Below are positions 1-6,089 of a DNA stretch of 53,143 nt, one piece after another (within the stretch, counting starts at the first letter, position 1; each line of letters begins with the position of its first letter). Made by a program: the position numbers and the translations under genes. Location: assembly GCA_004554385.1 (NCBI GenBank), contig SFMO01000055.1, positions 1 to 53,143 on the forward strand, in the 5' to 3' direction. This stretch comes from Ruminococcus flavefaciens. GTDB lineage: Bacteria; Bacillota; Clostridia; Oscillospirales; Ruminococcaceae. Below the pieces are notes generated by a model. The model saw only the letters and a list, made by a program, of their open reading frames with translations. It was not told the DNA's origin and ran no database searches.

Positions 1-138
1 GAAACTCGATGGAATGTCACCTGTTGAATACCGTCTTGCCAAAGCTGCATAAAGCAACAAAGCGACCAAGCTTTGTCGCTTTGTCGCTTTGCATAAATTT
101 TCTTTTAAATCTTTGTCTAACTTTTTGGGGTCAGTTCA
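1..138 (+). mobile_element. Right end of an IS3-family (IS150-like) insertion sequence
   Basis: The segment holds the last codons of a transposase-like frame followed by a terminal inverted repeat. The repeat at 115-138 reads as the complement of TGAACTGACCCC followed by AAAAAGTTAGAC, which is the usual end sequence of IS150-group elements, so the element should stop at 138. A 10-bp stem (57-66 with 75-84) just after the transposase stop could act as a transcription end. The rest of the element lies outside the window. It sits 25 bp beyond the stop codon of the minus-strand gene at 164-493, so it inserted immediately downstream of that gene. Confidence 0.75.
2..52 (+). CDS. IS3-family transposase (OrfB), C-terminal end only
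   Basis: Seventeen codons including the stop remain; the translation ends LDGMSPVEYRLAKAA. The phrase SPVEYR is the typical C-terminal signature of the DDE integrase (OrfB) of IS3/IS150-type elements, which cut and join the element ends. The frame is open to the left edge. The inverted repeat at 115-138 supports the call. Whether the full transposase is intact cannot be judged from this window. Confidence 0.7.
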   Translation, partial: KLDGMSPVEYRLAKAA

Positions 139-163
139 GAATCGATCCTCGGGCAATTTTACT

Positions 164-493
164 TTATCTTGGTGGGAGAAAATAATTCAGGGTATTTATA
201 AAGTTATATACATTTTTTTCATTTCGTGACTTGGCAGTGATCTCTGTTCCAAGGTTTGAAACGCTGGCGATATTTATCCCTGTTTTACCGTCAGGGAGAA
301 CACCTAATGCGATATATATCTTTTCACCCCACGTAGTCAGCGAAATTCCGTTGCTGAATACGACCTTGTAGCTGAATCTGTCTGCATTTTTGACACTCAG
401 TTTCAGTTGTGCACCTGTTCGCATGACAGCGTCAAGACAAGCGTTGATGTCATAGTTGTATACAAAATTCTGCTCAAATCTTCCCCACGACAT
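164..493 (-). CDS. Small hypothetical protein downstream of aldolase
   Basis: A 109-residue protein that I do not recognise. It begins MSWGRFEQNF and has no signal peptide, membrane segment or metal motif. The centre alternates hydrophobic and polar residues, as in a beta sheet, and the C-terminal third looks helical (KNVYNFINTLNYFL), which suggests a small alpha/beta fold. The start is supported by AAGGAG eight bases upstream. It lies 18 bp after the aldolase gene on the same strand and is probably cotranscribed with it. No terminator is seen after its stop; the IS3 end begins 25 bp further on and may have displaced one. Confidence 0.7.
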   Translation of the reverse strand: MSWGRFEQNFVYNYDINACLDAVMRTGAQLKLSVKNADRFSYKVVFSNGISLTTWGEKIYIALGVLPDGKTGINIASVSNLGTEITAKSRNEKNVYNFINTLNYFLPPR

Positions 494-511
494 GATAGCT
501 TCTCCTTATGA

Positions 512-1375
512 TCAAGCCTTGTTAACGCTTCCGAAGAGCTCCATCTTCTCCTTTACCTTAGCCTTGATAGCATCGAAACCAGGTGCGAGAAGCTTTCTTG
601 GGTCGAAGCCCTTGCCCTGCTTGTCCTTACCAGCCTCAACGTAGCCTCTTGTAGCCTCAGCAAATACGAGCTGGCACTCAGTATTTACATTGATCTTAGC
701 AACGCCGAGAGAGATAGCCTTTGTGATCATATCATCAGGGATACCTGTACCGCCGTGAAGTACGAGAGGCATCTCGCCAACAGTCTTGTTGATAGCCTCA
801 AGAGTCTCAAAGCTGAGACCTTCCCAGTTTGCAGGGTATACACCGTGGATATTACCGATACCTGCTGCGAGGAAGTCAACGCCGAGATCAGCAATCTGCT
901 TGCACTCTGCAGGATCAGCGCACTCGCCCTTACCGATAACGCCATCTTCTTCACCGCCGATAGCGCCTACCTCAGCCTCGATAGAAAGACCAAGATTGTG
1001 AGAAGCGTTTACGAGCTCAGTTGTCTTAGCAACGTTTTCAGCGATCGGGAAGTGTGAACCGTCGAACATGATTGATGTGAAACCAGCCTTGATGCACTTG
1101 TAGCAAGCCTCATATGAGCCGTGGTCGAGGTGAAGTGCAACAGGAACTGTGATTCCGAGAGACTTGTCCATAGCAGCAACCATAGCTGCAACAGTCTCGA
1201 AACCGCACATATACTTGCCTGCACCCTCAGATACACCGAGGATAACAGGAGAATTGCACTCCTGAGCTGTAAGGAGAATAGCCTTAGTCCACTCGAGGTT
1301 GTTGATATTGAACTGACCTACTGCGTATTTGCCTGCTCTTGCTTTCTTGAGCATTTCTGTAGCTGAAGTTAACAT
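512..1375 (-). CDS. fba: Class II fructose-1,6-bisphosphate aldolase
   Basis: A 287-residue zinc-dependent aldolase that splits fructose-1,6-bisphosphate into glyceraldehyde-3-phosphate and dihydroxyacetone phosphate in glycolysis, and does the reverse in gluconeogenesis. The class II (FbaA/GatY) pattern is clear: an early YAVGQFNINNLEW block, LHLDHGS with the catalytic Asp and first Zn-binding His (about residues 80-86), EAEVGAIGGEEDG, a GIGNIHGVY block and LHGGTGIPD. The ATG at 1375 was chosen because AGGAGG precedes it by about 11 bases; a longer frame would place the start upstream of that site. It is the first gene after a strong promoter and is followed by the small gene at 164-493. Confidence 0.95.
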   Translation of the reverse strand: MLTSATEMLKKARAGKYAVGQFNINNLEWTKAILLTAQECNSPVILGVSEGAGKYMCGFETVAAMVAAMDKSLGITVPVALHLDHGSYEACYKCIKAGFTSIMFDGSHFPIAENVAKTTELVNASHNLGLSIEAEVGAIGGEEDGVIGKGECADPAECKQIADLGVDFLAAGIGNIHGVYPANWEGLSFETLEAINKTVGEMPLVLHGGTGIPDDMITKAISLGVAKINVNTECQLVFAEATRGYVEAGKDKQGKGFDPRKLLAPGFDAIKAKVKEKMELFGSVNKA

Positions 1376-1429
1376 AGATATAATTCCTCCTGAGAATTCA
1401 TTTACGGGGCTCAAGACCCCATCGTTAAT

Positions 1430-1458
1430 ATTATATCATAGCTTGCTGTGAATTGCAA
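1430..1458 (-). promoter_or_regulatory. Sigma-A type promoter of the aldolase gene
   Basis: On the minus strand the -35 is TTGCAA (1453-1458), the spacer is 17 bp and the -10 is a perfect TATAAT (1430-1435). The leader of about 50 bases contains a short GGGG/CCCC hairpin and then AGGAGG before the ATG at 1375. Confidence 0.8.
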
Positions 1459-1518
1459 GAGTTTAAATAAAATTTAGCAATAATCGTAAACAAATGGCAA
1501 TATTAGCTTTCAAAGGGG

Positions 1519-1560
1519 CAAAAAAATCCGAGCCTTTATTCAGGGCCCGGAAGATTTTTT
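1519..1560 (-). terminator. Intrinsic terminator after murD, probably bidirectional
   Basis: A stem of about 10 bp (arms 1527-1536 and 1542-1551, one mismatch) is flanked by an A-run at 1519-1526, which is a U-run in the murD transcript, and by a T-run on the plus strand. It ends the murL-murD unit before the aldolase promoter. Confidence 0.7.
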
Positions 1561-1599
1561 TAAGCAGTCTGTTATGCGTCTTTGATTAAGTTCAAAGGC

Positions 1600-2940
1600 T
1601 CAGAGCTCTGCAACCAGCTTCTTGAAGGCATCGCCGCGCTCCTCGAAGTTCTTGAAGATACCATAGCTTGCAGCCGCAGGTGACATAACACAGCTCATAC
1701 CCTCGGGAGTTATTTCCGCAGCAAGCTTAACTGCACCGTCAAGATGGTCAGTATAGTGGACACGCTCTTTATTCCTGAAGCTGTCACGGGCGAGTATCAT
1801 ATCGTAAACACGTTTGCCCGAGGTCTCCATGCATATAACACGGACATCTGCTTTTGCAAGGAAGTCCACAAGTGGAGCGTAGTCTATACCTCTGTCCATG
1901 CCTCCGATAAGGACAGTACCGACATCGGGTACGCTCTGGACAGCTGAAATAGCAGTAGCGCAGGCAGTTGAGATAGAATCGTCATACCAGCGGATACCGT
2001 GGACAGTGTCCACATATTCCAGTCTGTGGGCAAGAGGGGAGAAGGTACACAGTGCTTTTGTGAAGTCCTCCTCACGAATGAACATAGTTGTGATATAGTA
2101 AGCTACCGCAATATTGTAGTGATTGTGAGTGCCGAGAAGCTTTACCTTGTCTGTTGGGATAGCATATGGCTCTGTGCAGTGCACCATGCCGCCGCTGACA
2201 AAAATATCCGCATCGCTGTTCTTATCCGAGACAGTATATGTGTTCCATGTAATGCGCTCTTTGGGAGCTATCTCGGAATTGATGAGCAGAACATCGTTCT
2301 CCTGCTGATGAAGATAGATATTCTTCTTTGCATTGTAGTAGTTCCACATTGTGCCGTAGTGGTCGAGATGCTCCTCATAGAGATTGAGGAAAACGGCGTA
2401 TTTTGGAGATACGGTCATATATTCGAGCTGATGGCAGGAGAGCTCGCAGACCACGATAGTATCCTCGTTCATTCCCTCAGCAATGTCAAACACTGGGATA
2501 CCTATATTGCCTGCAATACGGCAGTCTATACCGCTCTCATCAAGCACATGGTAGATGAGTGAGGTAACGGTGCTTTTGCCCTTTGTGCCTGTTATGCCGA
2601 TTATCTGCTCGCGGAAGCATTCAAAGAACACCTGTGTTTCACAGGTTATCTGACATTTCAGCTGTGATACGGGCTTTTCAAGGACGATACCCGGGCTTTT
2701 GAACACCATGTCAAAGCGGTCGAGACACTGCTGATAGTCCTTGCCGCAGATAAGATCCACATTTTCGGGTATGCCGTTTGCTTCACGGTCAATATCGTTA
2801 AGGTCTGCAATAGCCAGTGCTTTGGGAGAGCAGTACTTTTCGATCATTTTATATGTGGACTTTCCCTCTCTGCCAAAGCCGAGTACGCATATGGTTTTAT
2901 TATCAGTGTAATCCTTTATATATTCACTGAATTGCTTCAT
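1600..2940 (-). CDS. murD: UDP-MurNAc-L-alanine--glutamate ligase (MurD, MurD2 type by context)
   Basis: A 446-residue Mur ligase that joins glutamate to UDP-MurNAc-L-Ala using ATP. The N-terminal Rossmann-like domain starts TICVLGFGREGKST; the ATP-binding P-loop is GITGTKGKST (115-124); a central EEHLDHYG block and a C-terminal YAPLVDFL/MSPAAASYG region complete the three-domain layout. Its start codon overlaps the stop of the MurL gene (ATGA), so the two are translationally coupled. In bacteria with MurL, the partner ligase (MurD2) adds L-Glu rather than D-Glu. Context suggests this here, but no residue I can see proves substrate chirality. murD is absent from its usual place between mraY and ftsW in the dcw cluster, so this is probably the working copy. 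Confidence 0.9.
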   Translation of the reverse strand: MKQFSEYIKDYTDNKTICVLGFGREGKSTYKMIEKYCSPKALAIADLNDIDREANGIPENVDLICGKDYQQCLDRFDMVFKSPGIVLEKPVSQLKCQITCETQVFFECFREQIIGITGTKGKSTVTSLIYHVLDESGIDCRIAGNIGIPVFDIAEGMNEDTIVVCELSCHQLEYMTVSPKYAVFLNLYEEHLDHYGTMWNYYNAKKNIYLHQQENDVLLINSEIAPKERITWNTYTVSDKNSDADIFVSGGMVHCTEPYAIPTDKVKLLGTHNHYNIAVAYYITTMFIREEDFTKALCTFSPLAHRLEYVDTVHGIRWYDDSISTACATAISAVQSVPDVGTVLIGGMDRGIDYAPLVDFLAKADVRVICMETSGKRVYDMILARDSFRNKERVHYTDHLDGAVKLAAEITPEGMSCVMSPAAASYGIFKNFEERGDAFKKLVAEL

Positions 2941-4319
2941 AAAAGGTTCTCCATTTCTTTTCTGAGTATGGTCTTGAATTCGTCGGGGAGAAGATTCTCC
3001 TCATTAAAGGAAGTGCAGTAGTCGTAGTTGAGAGCGTCAATGGTCTCGGGGCAGTAAAGACCGCGTTTTTTGTATTCTCTCAGTAGGAAAGGAAGCTCCT
3101 CTCCGTTGTCCTCAAGCTTGCGGACAGTCAGAGAAACAGCCAGATTCACCTCGCCGATACTGCCCACACATTCAAAGGGCTTGTGCTCGGACTGACCGAT
3201 GAGCTCGATGAAATAGCTGAGCATCTGTCTGTCATTGAGTAGGTCCTTGCCGAATATTTTCTTAAGCTCTGCCATAGTGAGGAATGGGGAAAGTATGAGG
3301 CAAATGAACAGGCATTTCGGGCACTCTCCGCACCACACATCGGGAGATACCTTGCTTCCGAGGTTACAGCTTCTGAAAACGGGGAGATATTTGCGGTGTG
3401 AAACGAACATCTTAGCTATCTGGAATTCTGCAAGAGGTCGCAGGAAGCTGAAGTAGTACTGCCCAGTGCGGAGGAATTTTTCCTCATAATAGTGGAAGTC
3501 CTGCTCGAATTCGAAGCTCTTTGAGTACTGGTGATTTACGTCCTGTCCCACAACAGTGCTCTCGTTGGCGCTGGATTCATTTGAGAGGACGATATATTTA
3601 AGCTCATTGAGATATGCGGTTATCTCGGCAGAAAAGGCTACGATAGCCGAGAAAGGAGTGTGACCGTTGATGAAGCCCTGATTATTGAGCTCTATAAGTG
3701 AGCGGTCAAAGTGGCGCTGAGAAATAATGAGAGCATCGCTGTCGAGACCAGCTGCTCTGACGGTCTCAGTGATAGAGCGTCTCTTGTTAATGGAGTAGCA
3801 CATGCACTTCATGCCTGATTTCAGGAGAGTTTCGAGGGTAAGTGCAGAGTCCTTTCCGCCTCCGACAGGCACAAGACAGCCTCTCGGGTCATGGACGGCT
3901 TCCTTCAGAGAGCTGTCGAAGCTTCCTGTGGAAACAAAATCCACAAAGCTGTCCTGGTCAGCAGAGATGCCGTTCACGAAGAAGAGTTCTCCAAGTCCCA
4001 TGAACCAGAGCTTTTTCCACCACTGCTTCTGCTCCTCGTTGAGCTCGCCGCATTCCACACGGACCTCGGGGGAGCACACAGCCTTCCAGTAGCTTACAGC
4101 CTCAGCCATGCCAAGTGAAAAGGCGAGCCTGTCGAAGGTAAGGTCTCCCTTTACAGAGAAGTTTTCAGGCTTGCGGAAGCTCCAGCTTGGGCGAAATTTC
4201 GCCAGACCGGGAATTGAGAACTCATAGCCGATCTCCACTGTGTTCTTCGTTTCATTTACATGATATGCCTTATATACAAAAGAAGGATATTTTTCTCTGA
4301 ATTCTTCATATTTACCCAT
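2937..4319 (-). CDS. murL: UDP-MurNAc-L-Ala-L-Glu epimerase (MurL-like)
   Basis: A 460-residue cytoplasmic protein with the layout of MurL, the ATP-dependent epimerase known from Xanthomonas that turns the terminal L-Glu of UDP-MurNAc-L-Ala-L-Glu into D-Glu. A PP-loop ATP motif VPVGGGKDSALTLE (about 151-163) follows an all-alpha/beta N-terminal region, and a Cys cluster WCGECPKCLF (about 336-345) lies in the C-terminal half. Length agrees with the family. The ATG follows ACGGAGA at a normal distance. It comes first in a two-gene operon whose second gene, by ATGA overlap, is MurD; this pairing is the best evidence for its role. It would replace the need for a glutamate racemase in making D-Glu for peptidoglycan. 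Confidence 0.85.
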   Translation of the reverse strand: MGKYEEFREKYPSFVYKAYHVNETKNTVEIGYEFSIPGLAKFRPSWSFRKPENFSVKGDLTFDRLAFSLGMAEAVSYWKAVCSPEVRVECGELNEEQKQWWKKLWFMGLGELFFVNGISADQDSFVDFVSTGSFDSSLKEAVHDPRGCLVPVGGGKDSALTLETLLKSGMKCMCYSINKRRSITETVRAAGLDSDALIISQRHFDRSLIELNNQGFINGHTPFSAIVAFSAEITAYLNELKYIVLSNESSANESTVVGQDVNHQYSKSFEFEQDFHYYEEKFLRTGQYYFSFLRPLAEFQIAKMFVSHRKYLPVFRSCNLGSKVSPDVWCGECPKCLFICLILSPFLTMAELKKIFGKDLLNDRQMLSYFIELIGQSEHKPFECVGSIGEVNLAVSLTVRKLEDNGEELPFLLREYKKRGLYCPETIDALNYDYCTSFNEENLLPDEFKTILRKEMENLL

Positions 4320-4338
4320 AGTTTATCTCCGTAATGCT

Positions 4339-4722
4339 TTATTTGTCAGATTTTTCCGAAAGCTTTCTGTAATGTGATTTGAGCATAGCGAATGTCTCGT
4401 CTGAGATATCGTGCTCTACCTTGCAGGCGTCCTCGGAAGCTGTATCGCGGTTTACTCCAAGGAGTATGAAAAGCTCGGTGAGGACGGTATGTCTGTCGTA
4501 GATACGTTCAGCAACGTGTCTGCCTGCATCGGTTAGTCGGATATGGTTATCGTCATCGACGGTAACGAGTCCCTCGTCCTTCATTTTTTTAAGTATGATA
4601 GAAACAGTGGGACGTGAATATCCGAGGTAAGAGCAGATATCTATTGCGTGAACGTCGGGTTGTTTCTGAGAAAGGATAAGAATAGTCTCAAGGTAATTTT
4701 CAACTGCTTCAGTAATAGCCAT
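4339..4722 (-). CDS. DtxR/MntR-family metal-dependent repressor
   Basis: A 127-residue metalloregulator. The N-terminal winged helix-turn-helix (about 5-60, including YSRPTVSIILKKM as recognition helix) is followed by the metal-binding and dimerisation domain with the family block DACKVEHDISDETF (about 100-113). It lacks the SH3-like third domain, as in MntR and short IdeR proteins. Such proteins sense Fe(II) or Mn(II) and repress uptake genes; which metal is used cannot be read from sequence. The ATG at 4722 was chosen over one six codons upstream because AAGGAG lies seven bases before it. Transcription starts from a promoter that is the first unit of the tandem repeat array upstream. It ends 19 bp before murL begins, so readthrough into murL-murD is possible. 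Confidence 0.85.
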   Translation of the reverse strand: MAITEAVENYLETILILSQKQPDVHAIDICSYLGYSRPTVSIILKKMKDEGLVTVDDDNHIRLTDAGRHVAERIYDRHTVLTELFILLGVNRDTASEDACKVEHDISDETFAMLKSHYRKLSEKSDK

Positions 4723-4777
4723 ATTAATTCTCCTTTTCAAGAAGTATTTGAATGCGAAAAAAAGTATATATACTATA

Positions 4778-5153
4778 TTATATCATAAAAAAATGAAAAT
4801 AGCAACAATCGCAGAGAAAAAGTATCGCATTCAAGAAACTATGGCGCGAAAAAGGGGGCGCGGCCACCGCGCTTATATCATAAAAAAATGAAAATAGCAA
4901 CAATCGCGGAGAAAAAGTATCGCATTCAAGAACTGAGGCGCGAAAAAGGCGGCGCGGACACCGCGCTTATATCATAAAAAAATGAAAATAGCAACAATCG
5001 CGGAGAAAAAGTATCGCATTCAAGAAACTATGGCGCGAAAAAGGGGGCGCGGACACCGCGCTTATATCATAAAAAATGAAAATAGCAACAATCGCGGAGA
5101 AAAAGTATCACATTCAAGAAACTATGGCGCGAAAAAGGGGCGCGGCACCGCGC
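4778..5153. repeat. Four tandem copies of a ~95-bp promoter-bearing repeat
   Basis: Units begin at 4778, 4873, 4967 and 5062 (periods 95, 94, 95; last unit about 92 bp). Read on the minus strand each unit has a GC-rich hairpin (GCGCGG, 3-nt loop, CCGCGC), a T-run and CGCGCC, an AT-rich part containing GATACTTTTTCTC, then CGCGATTGTTGCTA and a 17-bp T-rich spacer ending at TATAA. The same design, sharing the hairpin, CGCGCC and CGCGATTGTTGCTATTTT, is found twice at 21156-21343 in front of another gene. The region has no credible gene; a small frame across the units (4982-5245) only reflects the repeats. Confidence 0.9.
4780..4810 (-). promoter_or_regulatory. Promoter of the DtxR-type gene, inside the first repeat unit
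   Basis: On the minus strand TTGCTA is followed after 17 bp by TATAAT; the spacer is mostly T. The upstream repeat units carry the same TTGCTA and 17-bp spacer but end in TATAAG, because the next base belongs to the GC-rich part of the repeat. Only the gene-proximal copy has the perfect -10. Confidence 0.75.
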
Positions 5154-5155
5154 TG

Positions 5156-5188
5156 AAAAAAACACTTCCGCATTTACTCGGAAGTGTT
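5156..5188 (-). terminator. Intrinsic terminator of the M23 peptidase gene
   Basis: A perfect 10-bp stem (5161-5170 with 5179-5188) and 8-nt loop is followed on the minus strand by a run of seven T. It lies 12 bp past the stop of the M23 gene and separates it from the repeat array. Confidence 0.85.
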
Positions 5189-5199
5189 GTAATTATATA

Positions 5200-5988
5200 C
5201 TATGCTTTGAAAACTGTCATCGGGTCAATAAGCTCTCCGTTGTGAGTTATCTCTATATGGAGATGAGGAGCTTCTGTACTTTCGATGTCTGCGGTCTCTC
5301 CTACAGCTCCGATAACATCACCGCGGTTTACCGAGTCACCCTGCTGTACGGCAAGATCAGCTCCAAGACCGCAGTATTTTGTGATATATCCGTTTTTGTG
5401 ATCGAGGACCACTGTCACGCCCCACAGCGGATCATTTGATACAGATGTGATCTCCCCGTTTTCTGCTGCCATGACATCTGCGCCGACCTCTGCTGCAATG
5501 TCTGTACCGTTATGGGTCTGCCAAGTGCCTGTAGTGGCATTTTTTACAAGCTCTCCGCCGCTGAATGGCTCTATCACCTGTGAAATATCACTCAGTGGAG
5601 CGCAGGCATTTTCCATACCCTTTGATTCAGCCGCAGCAGGCTCAGCCTGTCCCTGCTCAAAAAAGCTGTCTTCTACTTCAAATGGAGCGTCAACAGTTAT
5701 TTCCGCAGCAGGCAGAGTCGCCTGCACAGGCGGAGCAGTTACTATTGCCGAAGTAATGCTTATAGCAGGCGATGAAGTTTTGGGTATGTTGGTAACACGC
5801 CTGTCAACAGGAGTTTCTGCGGTTATCTGAGTCTTTACGGCAGAATTTCTGATATCGGGGATAGCGTCCCCCTGCTTGTGAGCGAAAAGGCAGGCGGCAG
5901 CAACCATAACGGCGCTTATGCCAAGTGCTGCATAAAATCCCTTTGAGCCTTTTCCGTAATACTTATCGGTCAGTTCGTTTTTCTTCAC
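5200..5988 (-). CDS. Membrane-anchored M23 (LytM) family protein, SpoIIQ-like
   Basis: A 262-residue protein with a short cytoplasmic N-terminus, one membrane segment (about residues 17-37), an Ala/Pro/Thr-rich stalk, and a C-terminal LytM domain of about 120 residues. LytM enzymes cut peptide cross-bridges of peptidoglycan with one zinc ion. The zinc ligands are present: H and D in THNGTD and the last H in HLHIE. The catalytic His usually found in a Y-x-H-L motif is replaced (KYCGL), a change also seen in SpoIIQ-type proteins that act as structural partners in engulfment. The DPLWG block is also SpoIIQ-like. It may therefore be a weak or inactive enzyme. The start is GTG at 5988, with GGAGG seven bases upstream. 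It follows the mreBCD-PBP2 block but is separated from it by a terminator. Confidence 0.8.
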   Translation of the reverse strand: MKKNELTDKYYGKGSKGFYAALGISAVMVAAACLFAHKQGDAIPDIRNSAVKTQITAETPVDRRVTNIPKTSSPAISITSAIVTAPPVQATLPAAEITVDAPFEVEDSFFEQGQAEPAAAESKGMENACAPLSDISQVIEPFSGGELVKNATTGTWQTHNGTDIAAEVGADVMAAENGEITSVSNDPLWGVTVVLDHKNGYITKYCGLGADLAVQQGDSVNRGDVIGAVGETADIESTEAPHLHIEITHNGELIDPMTVFKA

Positions 5989-6052
5989 ACTAACACCTCC
6001 GACCATATTATTGACATGGAAAGGGAAAATATACATTTTTTTCGATACATAG

Positions 6053-6085
6053 GAAAAATGCCGATGTGACGTATCACATCGGCAT
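6053..6085 (-). terminator. Intrinsic terminator of the mreBCD-PBP2 operon
   Basis: A perfect 12-bp stem (6058-6069 with 6074-6085), loop CGTA, is followed on the minus strand by TTTTT. It begins a few bases past the PBP2 stop codon. Confidence 0.9.
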
Positions 6086-6089
6086 TGGT

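Noticed and set aside
1999..2562. 187-residue plus-strand reading frame inside murD
   Set aside because: MurD motifs are intact on the other strand; the frame has no ribosome site.
4778..5153. CRISPR array
   Set aside because: The whole ~95-bp unit repeats without unique spacers, units differ by few bases, and no cas gene is near.
4982..5245. Short protein rich in Lys/Arg read across the repeats
   Set aside because: It mirrors the repeat period, has no ribosome site, and runs against the terminator and end of the M23 gene.
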